Part shown: positions 1 through 7,905 of the stretch, piece by piece | Numbering within the stretch: position 1 is the first letter of the stretch | How the letters are laid out: each line of letters opens with the position of its first letter | Origin: UBA7328 sp002471345 | GTDB lineage: Bacteria; Bacteroidota; Bacteroidia; Chitinophagales; Saprospiraceae | DNA length: 33,005 bases | Direction of reading: 5' to 3' | Assembly: GCA_964011275.1 (NCBI GenBank) | Contig: CAXGOB010000056.1 | Location: forward strand, 1 to 33,005 | Made by a program: the position numbers and the translations under genes | The notes under the pieces: model-generated | Told to the model about the DNA's origin: nothing | Database searches by the model: none | Seen by the model: only the letters and a program-made list of their open reading frames with translations

Positions 1-595
1 CTTGCATGTACTCCTCATAAGTTAGCCCAGAGGACTTTTCAATGACAATTCCTAATAGAGTATAGTTGTTTGAAGAATAGCGAAATCCTGTGCCCGGATC
101 GAAGAGCAACTTTCTTTCCATGAATACATTCGCAGCATTTAAAAGAGTGGGGTAGTGAGTCCTGTTATTAGCTTCCTTTTTATTCTTGTAAGCTTTGATA
201 CCTGCACTTTGTTCTAGCAAATTTTGCACGGTAGCATCTCTTAGTTTCTTATTTTTAAGTGTGGGGATAAATTTTGATATCGGATCAGACAGCTTCAGTT
301 GACCTTTTTCTACTAATTGCATAATGGCTGCAGCAGTCATGGGTTTAGCTATAGATGCAAGGCGGGTAATTGTTTTCTCGGTAAATGGTGTCTTTGTATT
401 AAGATTACTGTAGCCTTGGCTATGATTAAAGATTATTGAATCTCCTTTTAATACTCCTGTTCCAATTCCTGCTGATCTGCCACTTAGTACTATTTCTTTA
501 ATATACTTTTTAATATCCTCTTGAGTTGGATTTTGTGAATGAGCATCATTAAGCAGTGAGAATATTGATATAAATACAATGATAATTGACTTCAT
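1..595 (-). CDS. Serine hydrolase, beta-lactamase class C / S12 family (C-terminal part outside window)
   Basis: The gene enters from the left edge; the 198 N-terminal residues are visible. It starts at ATG 593-595 with a signal peptide of about 20 residues (MKSIIIVFISIFSLLNDAHS), so the product is exported. The SxxK nucleophile motif is SIAK at residues 81-84, inside the typical RLASIAKPMTAAAIMQLVE context. The second motif is YSSN at 173-176, followed by the usual YTLLGIVIEK stretch. These are the hallmarks of the family that includes AmpC, DD-peptidases and esterases such as EstB. The substrate cannot be told, and the third (KTG/HxG) motif lies outside the window. It lies 107 bp downstream of the LytTR gene on the same strand, and a promoter-like sequence sits in that gap. 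It is therefore probably transcribed on its own, possibly also by read-through. Confidence 0.9.
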   Translation of the reverse strand, partial: MKSIIIVFISIFSLLNDAHSQNPTQEDIKKYIKEIVLSGRSAGIGTGVLKGDSIIFNHSQGYSNLNTKTPFTEKTITRLASIAKPMTAAAIMQLVEKGQLKLSDPISKFIPTLKNKKLRDATVQNLLEQSAGIKAYKNKKEANNRTHYPTLLNAANVFMERKLLFDPGTGFRYSSNNYTLLGIVIEKSSGLTYEEYMQ

Positions 596-636
596 ATTAA
601 TTATGATTTTGAATTTAAGTATCAATATTGATTTTT

Positions 637-669
637 CAAACATAGATCTAATGTCAACTGTAAATCAAC
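637..669 (-). promoter_or_regulatory. Bacteroidota-type promoter for the serine hydrolase gene
   Basis: Read on the minus strand, TATGTTTG (637-644) fits the Bacteroidota -7 element TAnnTTTG exactly. A GTTG lies 21 bases upstream (plus-strand CAAC 666-669), matching the -33 TTTG element in three of four bases. The predicted start is about 35 nt before the ATG at 595. The motif rule is established for Bacteroides and Flavobacterium. Its use here is inferred. Confidence 0.5.
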
Positions 670-702
670 GATTTATAAAGTTTAGGGATGAAAATAGCCT
701 TG

Positions 703-1389
703 TTAGGGATTCTGAGAAATTCTATTTTCTAATTCTTTTTTGTAAGCCTTGGATATTGGTATTTCCTGACCGCAGAAGATTGCGGTGTTATTATCTTTCC
801 ACCTTGTAAAATGTAGAGGGTTTATTAAATATGACCTATGTATTTTTATCAATTCTGGACACTGCATATGAATGTCTTTTAGAGTATTCCTAAACACTAT
901 TTTTTTGAATGTGTTTGCTTCTAATACATTTATATCTACATAATTTTGAGCACCTGAGACGCTTATAATTTGGCTAAGATTTAACTTCAATATTTCTTTT
1001 TGATTATTTCCAATTAGTGTGATTTTATCTGATGCAATAGAAATTTTTCTTTTGTTGAGGTAGTATCTTCCAAAGATGATTCCTATGCTAAGGATAAGGC
1101 CTATTGGAAGAAAAACATTTATCCCAAAAGTGTATAAATCATAGTCCCCATTTATCCAGTCTGTTTTGTAATAAACCCATGAGAGTGAAAAGGTGAAAAG
1201 GTAAATCAATGTAAGGGTGCAAAATTCTTTGAATACGTTCCAGGATTGAGATTGTTTGTGCCAAATAATGTGAATAACATATCCTAGCATATAGCTAATG
1301 AAGAATATGACACCATACATAGGCATGAGTATAATTCTCACAACAGGTGAAAGGTCACTTGCATCAAATGGAGCAATCAAAACCAGCAA
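703..1389 (-). CDS. Membrane-anchored LytTR-family transcriptional regulator
   Basis: The C-terminal ~105 residues form a LytTR DNA-binding domain, with the typical SGAQNYVDINV strand and the IHRSYLINP motif. No receiver domain is present. Instead the N-terminal half has three or four transmembrane segments (around IILMPMYGVIFFISYMLGYV, the FCTLTLIYLFTFSLSWVYY stretch and FLPIGLILSIGIIFG), so it is an integral-membrane regulator that probably senses at the membrane. The only canonical start in frame is TTG at 1389, which cuts through a hydrophobic helix. The frame stays open and hydrophobic upstream to about 1500 and has no ATG. A CTG at 1440 would give an N terminus MKSHCILAGVVSFW and a complete first helix. 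The true start is therefore uncertain. It is divergent from the glutamate-receptor-like channel gene. Confidence 0.85.
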   Translation of the reverse strand: MLVLIAPFDASDLSPVVRIILMPMYGVIFFISYMLGYVIHIIWHKQSQSWNVFKEFCTLTLIYLFTFSLSWVYYKTDWINGDYDLYTFGINVFLPIGLILSIGIIFGRYYLNKRKISIASDKITLIGNNQKEILKLNLSQIISVSGAQNYVDINVLEANTFKKIVFRNTLKDIHMQCPELIKIHRSYLINPLHFTRWKDNNTAIFCGQEIPISKAYKKELENRISQNP

Positions 1390-1615
1390 CAGAACTAACC
1401 AAAACGAAACGACCCCTGCTAAAATACAATGTGACTTCAGATTGTTATTGACTGAGATAATAGTTGTTATAATATTGAGAGATCCAGAAATAATCGAAAT
1501 TAAACTAGAGTCAGCAGAAAAGGCACCTATTTTGTTTGAATCCTTTTATTGATGACTGAGATATAATCTCTTTCAATTGCTATAGGATTACTGATTGCAT
1601 TTGTATCTTTTCTTC

Positions 1616-2689
1616 ATGAATTTATTACAAAGGGTTACTACGCTAATACTAACAATTGTTTCAGCTATTCAGATAACATATTGCTCTGATACACTTGTGG
1701 TTGCATGTACGGCTGCTCCTCCCTTTATAATTGATAAAAATGACCAATTATCCGGTGTAAATATATGGTTGTGGGATCAAGTTGCCAAAGATCTCAACTT
1801 GACATATAAAATTGAGGAAATGTCATTTATTGAAATGCTCGATGGATTAGAAAAAGGAAAAATAGACGTGTGTATAAATCCACTGACAATGACTTCGTCT
1901 AGAAGTCAAAAATTTCTATTCACTAGTCCTTTCTATGTATCTAATGCAACAGTGGTAATGAGAAATGAAGGAAATTGGGCATTACCAATTAATGTAGTAA
2001 AATCAATAATTTCTAAAGAGTTTTTAAGTGCATTGATCTTTTTACTGTTGATTGTTGCTTTTTTTGGCTGGCTGCTCTGGCTTTTCGAAAGAAATCATAA
2101 CGACAATGAATTTAGATCTGGAATTAATGGTGTATGGGACGGATTTTGGTGGTCAGCGGTTACGATGACAACTGTAGGATATGGAGATAAAAATGTGAAA
2201 AGTTTTGGAGGCAAAGTGATAGCATTGATCTTGATGTTTACTGCCTTATTATTCATTTCAGGTCTTACAGCAAGCATCGCTTCGACCATCCTAAACGAGA
2301 TCGAATCAGAAAGAGTAATGGAACTTGATGATCTTACAAATAGTGAAATTGGAACCTTGGAAGGAACAAGTATGGTAGATTATCTGAAAATGAGATTTTT
2401 TAGAAATATCAATGAATTCGAAAATGTTTCCTCTGGGCTTGAAGCCGTGAATAAAGGCAGTATTAAGGCATTTATCTATGACAAACCCATTGTGCAATAT
2501 AGTCTGTCAGAAATGCTTGTCAATGATTGTGAGGTGAAAAATATCGATTTTGATCAGCAGTTATATGCATTTGGATTAGCTAAAAGTAAAACTGATTTGG
2601 CCAATGTTATTTCTGAAAGAATTTTATACCATACGCAGTTATTAGAATGGGACGTTCTCTTAGCTGAGTACGATCTGGATATAGAATAG
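1616..2689 (+). CDS. GluR0-like ligand-gated potassium channel (prokaryotic ionotropic glutamate receptor)
   Basis: The domain order is that of prokaryotic glutamate receptors. A signal peptide (1-23) is followed by the first half of an SBP_bac_3-type ligand-binding domain (~25-127). Transmembrane M1 (~136-156), a pore loop and M2 (~200-222) come next, and then the second half of the ligand domain (~233-357). The pore loop carries TVGYGD at 186-191, the K+ selectivity filter. Arg96 in TSSRSQKFLFTSPF matches the arginine that holds the ligand alpha-carboxylate, and Asp289 in IYDKP matches the acidic residue that binds the amino group. It probably binds an amino acid in the periplasm and opens a K+ pore in the inner membrane as a tetramer. 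I chose ATG 1616 over the upstream TTG at 1595 because the signal peptide starts cleanly there. The ligand is not predictable from sequence alone. Confidence 0.9.
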   Translation: MNLLQRVTTLILTIVSAIQITYCSDTLVVACTAAPPFIIDKNDQLSGVNIWLWDQVAKDLNLTYKIEEMSFIEMLDGLEKGKIDVCINPLTMTSSRSQKFLFTSPFYVSNATVVMRNEGNWALPINVVKSIISKEFLSALIFLLLIVAFFGWLLWLFERNHNDNEFRSGINGVWDGFWWSAVTMTTVGYGDKNVKSFGGKVIALILMFTALLFISGLTASIASTILNEIESERVMELDDLTNSEIGTLEGTSMVDYLKMRFFRNINEFENVSSGLEAVNKGSIKAFIYDKPIVQYSLSEMLVNDCEVKNIDFDQQLYAFGLAKSKTDLANVISERILYHTQLLEWDVLLAEYDLDIE

Positions 2690-2994
2690 GCACCATTTAG
2701 GCCTTTACATTTTAAGCATATAAAGTATTCGTAAAAGAGATGTTCTCCACTTTGTTAAAAACGTAATGGGAAGCTCAGGTAAAAATGAATTTGCTTATTG
2801 ACAATATGGTTAAAATGTTCAGTTGATTTTCTAGAAAGTATTCAGATTGGCTAACCATTTATTCAGCTGGGCCTATTCATACCATACCGCACAATTTTTG
2901 AGTTGAATAAAAGTTTGGAGTCAGGAAATGCTAAATGCAATTTTAGTCCTCATGAATCAATCATCAATTGTTTAGTTAAAATACCAAGACATTT
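2690..2994. other. Intergenic gap between convergent genes, nothing recognised
   Basis: This is 305 bases between the convergent channel and phosphohexomutase genes. There is no convincing ORF, tRNA or strong terminator. The only inverted repeat noticed is a 4-bp AGGC/GCCT pair right after the channel stop codon, which is too weak to call. Confidence 0.5.
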
Positions 2995-4737
2995 TCAGGT
3001 TGCAATTCCAAGGTCTGTAAGTATAGTATCAATTTTATTTTCTAGTTGTTCTACTGCTTTATCATAACTTTCATCCTCTGAAATCTTTTTATTTACACTG
3101 CAATAGAATTTAATTTTTGGCTCTGTACCAGATGGCCTGGCTGAAACTCTTGTGCCATCAGCAGTGATAAACTGAAGAACATTAGATACAGGAAGATCAA
3201 TTTTACTTGAGTCACCTGTCACCAAATCATGATCTAATCGTTCTAAGAAATCTTTTTGTCTTACTACTTTACCACCAGCTATAGATTTTGGAGGGTTTGA
3301 CCTAAATCCATCCATCATTATTCTGATTTCATCAGCTCCACTCTTTCCTTCTTTTCTTATGGAAATGAGTTTTTCTTGAAAGAGCCCATGTTGGTAATGA
3401 ATTCTTTTTAATGCTGAAAACATACTCTGTCCCTTTTCTTTATAATAGGCACACATCTCTGCAAGTATGCAACACGACACGATTGCATCTTTATCTCTTG
3501 CATGATCACCTACTAGATATCCATAACTCTCTTCGCCTCCAACTACGAATTCTTCTATGTTCTCTAATCGTGTAATGACAGTTCCCATATGTTTGAATCC
3601 TGTAAGGGTGTTATAGCACTTGATACCATAAGAATCTGCTATTGTGTCTAGCAGATAACTAGTTACTATAGTTTTCACTATGTATTGATTACCGTTGAGC
3701 TTCCCATTTCTTTTCCATGAAGCCATTGCATATTCGAATATGAGTGCCGCAGTTTGATTACCATTGAGTAGCACAAATTCATTTTTGTCATTCTTCACTG
3801 CAATTCCGACTCTATCAGCATCAGGGTCAGTCGCCATAACTATATCTGCGTCAACCTCCTTCGCTTTATTAAGAGCCATAGTCATAGCTTCTGTCTCTTC
3901 AGGATTGGGATATACTACGGTAGGAAAATTACCATCTGGAATCATTTGTTCGTCAACAGTAATAACATTTTTAAATCCCATTTCCTTTAAAATAGGAGGG
4001 ACAGAAACAGCCCCTGTACCATGTATAGGCGTAAATACTATTTTAAGGTCAGCTTGTTTTTTTACAATCTCTTTTTCAAGACATTGACTTAATACCGCAT
4101 CAAAAAACTTTTGATCAAAGGAACTGTCTATTATTTCAACTAAGTCAGATTTCCCTTGAAACTTTACCTGATCAACAGATTCTATCTTCTTGACTTCATC
4201 AATAATTTGAACATCTTCTGGTGTTACAACCTGACATCCATCATTACCATAAGCCTTATAACCATTGTATTCTTTTGGGTTATGAGAAGCAGTTAACATC
4301 ACACCACTTTTACAACCCAATTCTCTAATTGCATAAGAAAGCTGTGGAGTAGGCCGCATTTCAGAAAAGAAATAGACCTTTATACCATTGGCTGTAAAAA
4401 CATCTCGAGTGACATGTGATAATTCGTCAGAATTATTTCTGCTATCATGAGCAATAGCCACACTTATTTTTTCCTCACCATACTTATTCTTAAGATGGTT
4501 ACATAGTCCTTGAGTTGCCATTCCGATGGTATACTTGTTAACTCTATTTGTTCCAGGTCCCATTATTCCCCGAAGACCTCCTGTGCCAAATTCAAGATCC
4601 TTATAAAAAGCATCACTCAGGGCATCATATTCTTTGTTATTAATAAGGTTCTCAATTTCATTTTTGGTGTCCTGGTCATAATTTCCATTTAACCAAATTT
4701 GGGCTTTTGCAAGAATAGCTTCGTCTATCATTAACAT
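2995..4737 (-). CDS. Phospho-sugar mutase (phosphoglucomutase/phosphomannomutase family)
   Basis: This 580-residue alpha-D-phosphohexomutase interconverts hexose 1- and 6-phosphates in the cytoplasm and feeds cell-envelope and storage polysaccharide synthesis. The phosphoserine loop TASHNPKEYNGYK puts the catalytic Ser at 151. The Mg2+-binding loop DPDADR is at 304-309, the sugar-binding loop GEESYG at 401-406, and the phosphate-binding RPSGTEPK at 534-541. All four active-site loops are intact and the length is normal for the large bacterial PgcA-like type. It starts at ATG 4737; a second ATG two codons later is equally possible. A TAAATTTG -7-like sequence lies on the minus strand at 4777-4784. 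Glucose versus mannose specificity cannot be read from sequence. Confidence 0.95.
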   Translation of the reverse strand: MLMIDEAILAKAQIWLNGNYDQDTKNEIENLINNKEYDALSDAFYKDLEFGTGGLRGIMGPGTNRVNKYTIGMATQGLCNHLKNKYGEEKISVAIAHDSRNNSDELSHVTRDVFTANGIKVYFFSEMRPTPQLSYAIRELGCKSGVMLTASHNPKEYNGYKAYGNDGCQVVTPEDVQIIDEVKKIESVDQVKFQGKSDLVEIIDSSFDQKFFDAVLSQCLEKEIVKKQADLKIVFTPIHGTGAVSVPPILKEMGFKNVITVDEQMIPDGNFPTVVYPNPEETEAMTMALNKAKEVDADIVMATDPDADRVGIAVKNDKNEFVLLNGNQTAALIFEYAMASWKRNGKLNGNQYIVKTIVTSYLLDTIADSYGIKCYNTLTGFKHMGTVITRLENIEEFVVGGEESYGYLVGDHARDKDAIVSCCILAEMCAYYKEKGQSMFSALKRIHYQHGLFQEKLISIRKEGKSGADEIRIMMDGFRSNPPKSIAGGKVVRQKDFLERLDHDLVTGDSSKIDLPVSNVLQFITADGTRVSARPSGTEPKIKFYCSVNKKISEDESYDKAVEQLENKIDTILTDLGIAT

Positions 4738-4895
4738 ATAAAACAGGCTTTTTTGTGAATGAAACTAAAGTGTGCACAAATTTACAAAATGAACTTCTTT
4801 AATATGTAATTCTTTATCTATCAGTATATTATTCTTTACAAATTGAAATTATTGATATTTTCAAACAATTGTTTCACCTTAAAACAGATTATACT

Positions 4896-5303
4896 ATGGC
4901 GTATTTAGAACCAATTATCGGTGCTGTTGCTGCTTTTATGTTGGGATTTGGCTGGTACACTTTTGCTTTTGGCAAAATGTGGCAGGCAGAGAAACTGGTC
5001 TTTCTGATGAAGATGCACAGAAGGATATGGCCCGTACTCATGGACTAGCCCTTTTTAATGATGATCTTACTTAGTTTTGGAGTAAACTATATGATTAATT
5101 TTCATCCACCTGAAGCCCAGACATTTACACATGGCGGCTTTCATGGAGCACAGTTAGCAGCAATGTTTGCTCTACCTGCAACGGCTATTAATTATCTCTA
5201 TCAAAGAAAATCTTTGAAACTATTTTTAATAGATGCTGGATACATCTTAGCATTTATGGCTTTATCTGGAGCAATTATGGCTGCACTTAAACTAGGAGCC
5301 TAA
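4896..5303 (+). pseudogene. DUF1761-like small membrane protein, broken by two compensating frameshifts
   Basis: ATG 4896 opens a frame reading MAYLEPIIGAVAAFMLGFGW and on to FGKMW, the DUF1761 N terminus, but it stops at a TAG near 5048. From about 4988 the family-like sequence continues in another frame (ETGLSDEDAQKDMARTHGLALF). It then returns to the first frame at about 5050-5058 with MMILLSFGVNYMINFHP and continues to residue motifs FHGAQLAAMFALPATAINYL and LFLIDAGYILAF, ending at 5303. One missing base around 4983-4993 and one extra base in the C3T5 run near 5049-5056 would restore a single ~136-residue protein with about four transmembrane helices. It may be a genuine pseudogene or two homopolymer sequencing errors. 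The function of DUF1761 is unknown. A hairpin terminator follows. Confidence 0.75.
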
Positions 5304-5329
5304 TAAAGAAATTTTAGAAATACTTTCTA

Positions 5330-5361
5330 AAGAGGTATCATTGGAAACCGTGATACCTCTT
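5330..5361. terminator. Rho-independent, probably bidirectional terminator
   Basis: An 11-bp perfect stem, AAGAGGTATCA / TGATACCTCTT, encloses a 10-base loop between the convergent DUF1761 and D-aminoacylase-like genes. A T-rich run follows on the plus strand. The minus-strand side has only a weak T run, so termination in that direction is less sure. Confidence 0.8.
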
Positions 5362-5370
5362 CTATTTTCT

Positions 5371-7068
5371 TTATTTCTTGTCCAAGTCTTTCCATCCAGT
5401 CCAACCAGGTCCTCTTACTACTTTACCAGGAGTAGCTCCTGTATGTTCTCCATCTTTAAGTACCTGTTCTCCATTTACAACTACATGACTCATTCCTATC
5501 GAAAATTGATGAGGATCATCAAAAGTAGCTTTGTCTGCTATAGTCTCAGGGTCAAAAACAACTACATCAGCATAATAACCTTCTTTAAGAACTCCTCTTT
5601 TTCTGATTTTTAAATTTGAGGCTGGAAGAGATGTTAGCTTATAGATTGCCTCTTGCATGGATATGACTTTTTCATCTCTTACATATTTCCCTAACAATCT
5701 AGCAAAATTACCATATGATCTTGGATGGGTACTAGAGTTAGTAAAGGGTGGTTCTGGCGCCATAGAAGCAGCATCAGAGCCAAAACTCATATATGGTATT
5801 TTAATTTGTTTTTTCACATTCTCCTCTGACATTAGAAAATATACTGTTCCTACACGACTACTATCTTCAATAACCAAATCCATTGCCACATCTTCAGGAT
5901 CTTGCCCTCTCATCTCCGCAACCTCGGCTAATGTTTTTCCAGTAAGATGCCTCAGATTATCATTCCTAAAGCCAACGAGTTTTAGTTTAGAAGCATCACC
6001 CGCAGCGAAATAGAGGTTTTCCCAATTATCTCCCTTATCCTTCATTTCCTTCTTCACTTTCTTTCTAATTGCTGGGTCCTTAAGTCTATTAGCCCACTCT
6101 ATATAACCACCTTCTTGAACCCAAGGAGGCATAGAGGCATCAAGGCCAGTTGCCCCAGCAGTATAATTGTACATATCAGTGGTAATCTTTAATCCTGCGG
6201 CTCTAGCAGAATCAATTTTCGCTACGGCCTTTTCCCATTTAGGCCAATTGGCTTTTCCCCCTGCTTTAAGATGATATATCTCTGCCGCGATATCTGCATC
6301 ATGAGCTATTTTTAATAATTCATCTATGGCTTCCATCCAATAATCACCTTCGCTTCTCAGGTGAGATATGTACATGCCACCATATTCTGAGGCTACTTTA
6401 CAAAGTTCAATTAGCTCATCAGTTTTAGCATAAAATGCTGGTGCATAAATCAATGAAGAACCGATTCCCATTGCTCCTTCTTCCATAGCCTGCCTTGCAA
6501 GAGCTTTCATTCTCATGAGCTCTTCTACTGTAGGGGCCCTATTTTCTTCTTCCAATTCATTCATTCTTAAAGTAGTAGCACCTACAAATGAAGCTACATT
6601 AGTGGACACTCCTTTCCTTTCGAGATACTCCAAGTATTCACCGAGAGTATTCCATTCAATATCATAGACGATGTCTTTTTGAAATGCTTTCTCATTAGCT
6701 TTCATCTGTGCATTTAAGGGGCCCATAGACCATCCTTCACCCATTACTTCTAAGGTTACTCCTTGTTTGATATCTCCTAATGACCTTCCATCTTGTATTA
6801 GTGATTCTGTTGACCAACTGAGCATATTTATAAAGCCCGGAGCAACAACCTTAGCTGATGCATTTATGACATTTTCTGACTTTGCATTATTTAGGTTTCC
6901 TATTTTGACAATTTGATTTCCATTAATACCTATATCCACCTGTTGTGGAGAATCACCACTGCCGTCATATACCATTCCGTTTTTTATAAGAATATCAAAT
7001 TCTTCAGTAGGAGCGCAACTTACTAATATCAAAGTAGTGGCAAACAGGGCGTTGAATATGTTCTTCAT
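5371..7068 (-). CDS. D-aminoacylase-like amidohydrolase lipoprotein lacking the HxH metal motif
   Basis: This is a 565-residue homologue of N-acyl-D-amino-acid deacylases. It begins at ATG 7068 (a longer reading to 7119 lacks a sensible signal), with a lipoprotein signal ending LILVSC, so Cys18 would be lipidated. The fold markers are clear: VVAPGFI at 74-80, SHLRSEGD with His236, YHLKAGGK with His266, SFGSDAAS with Asp432, and a C-terminal RGVLKEGYYADVVVFDP. The strand-1 metal motif, normally GFIDxHxH, reads GFINMLSWS, so both histidines are replaced. The GNCG loop that supplies the bridging Cys reads GEGWS. Only the His/His/Asp part of the metal site survives. It may use one metal, act on another amide, or be non-catalytic. 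It is the last of three closely spaced minus-strand genes, after the sulfatase and an unknown lipoprotein. Confidence 0.88.
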   Translation of the reverse strand: MKNIFNALFATTLILVSCAPTEEFDILIKNGMVYDGSGDSPQQVDIGINGNQIVKIGNLNNAKSENVINASAKVVAPGFINMLSWSTESLIQDGRSLGDIKQGVTLEVMGEGWSMGPLNAQMKANEKAFQKDIVYDIEWNTLGEYLEYLERKGVSTNVASFVGATTLRMNELEEENRAPTVEELMRMKALARQAMEEGAMGIGSSLIYAPAFYAKTDELIELCKVASEYGGMYISHLRSEGDYWMEAIDELLKIAHDADIAAEIYHLKAGGKANWPKWEKAVAKIDSARAAGLKITTDMYNYTAGATGLDASMPPWVQEGGYIEWANRLKDPAIRKKVKKEMKDKGDNWENLYFAAGDASKLKLVGFRNDNLRHLTGKTLAEVAEMRGQDPEDVAMDLVIEDSSRVGTVYFLMSEENVKKQIKIPYMSFGSDAASMAPEPPFTNSSTHPRSYGNFARLLGKYVRDEKVISMQEAIYKLTSLPASNLKIRKRGVLKEGYYADVVVFDPETIADKATFDDPHQFSIGMSHVVVNGEQVLKDGEHTGATPGKVVRGPGWTGWKDLDKK

Positions 7069-7128
7069 TTTCAATGATTTATAATCTCCTTGAAAATAGT
7101 TAAAGCGTAGAAATAACAACAGGTTATT

Positions 7129-7839
7129 CTAGAATCTTTCTTCGATAATTTTAGGGGAAAACTCGAATAGACAGGATTCATTGTTGATTAATGCTCTGAA
7201 TAGAATAGGTTTGGTATAAAGTCTTCTGTCAATTATTAGATCAAAGTCTAACATTTCATATGGAGGTAAATCTTCCTCAGAAAGCACCCAATCTTCAATA
7301 TACTTTTTTTCATCATCTACGGATAAAGAGGCCACATTAAAAGCTGCTCTATCTTCCGCAATGTATACGCCTGATTCTGCTGCATAAAACAATGCACTGG
7401 CACCTCCACCAGGGCTAGCAGCTATTGCTAAAACTTCTAATCCCGCAATAACTGCATTGGTTATAGTAGAAGTCTTTTTAGCTTTTCTAATATCATCTCG
7501 TTCTTTTTCTAATGCAGATAATAATTCATTTTTATTAATGACATTTCGCCAAATATTATCATCTTTTCCCTCGGCCCACCTTATGTCTTTTATTTCTATT
7601 AGCAAGGTGTCTCGATGATAACTTTCTAGTTCGGCATGAAATATTATGTATTTGAATGCATCTTCTACATATGCTAGTTTGAGTTTGTATGAGTCCGCAT
7701 CACACGTTAGGTATCTCAAGTTGTCGATTTCTTTAATTTCTTCAGATACTGGATCCATATAAACCCATTCTACTGTTTGTCTACTACAAGAAGAGCTAAG
7801 TAATATGATCAGAAATAAAAAATTGAAAACTCGAGTCAT
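7129..7839 (-). CDS. Lipoprotein of unknown function
   Basis: I do not recognise this 236-residue protein. It starts MTRVFNFLFLIILLSSSC, a lipoprotein signal with Cys18 as the modified residue, so it should sit in the periplasm or outer membrane. After a mixed polar region (~20-125) there is a Gly/Ala-rich hydrophobic stretch (~126-160, containing AGLEVLAIAASPGGGASALF) that could insert into or pack against a membrane. The C-terminal part is acidic. It lies 66 bp after the sulfatase gene and 60 bp before the D-aminoacylase-like gene, so co-transcription is likely. Confidence 0.75.
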   Translation of the reverse strand: MTRVFNFLFLIILLSSSCSRQTVEWVYMDPVSEEIKEIDNLRYLTCDADSYKLKLAYVEDAFKYIIFHAELESYHRDTLLIEIKDIRWAEGKDDNIWRNVINKNELLSALEKERDDIRKAKKTSTITNAVIAGLEVLAIAASPGGGASALFYAAESGVYIAEDRAAFNVASLSVDDEKKYIEDWVLSEEDLPPYEMLDFDLIIDRRLYTKPILFRALINNESCLFEFSPKIIEERF

Positions 7840-7905
7840 GTTTCAAATCTATAGAGATATCTAAAAAATTGAAAGTCAATTTACTATACATTAACTGGTA
7901 GAGCG

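Noticed and set aside
579..809. 76-codon plus-strand ORF at the left end
   Set aside because: It overlaps the tail of the LytTR gene and the serine hydrolase promoter, is low complexity and resembles no known family.
5341..5613. Plus-strand ORF after the terminator hairpin
   Set aside because: It is a shadow of the D-aminoacylase-like gene, starts inside the hairpin and has no domain-like sequence.
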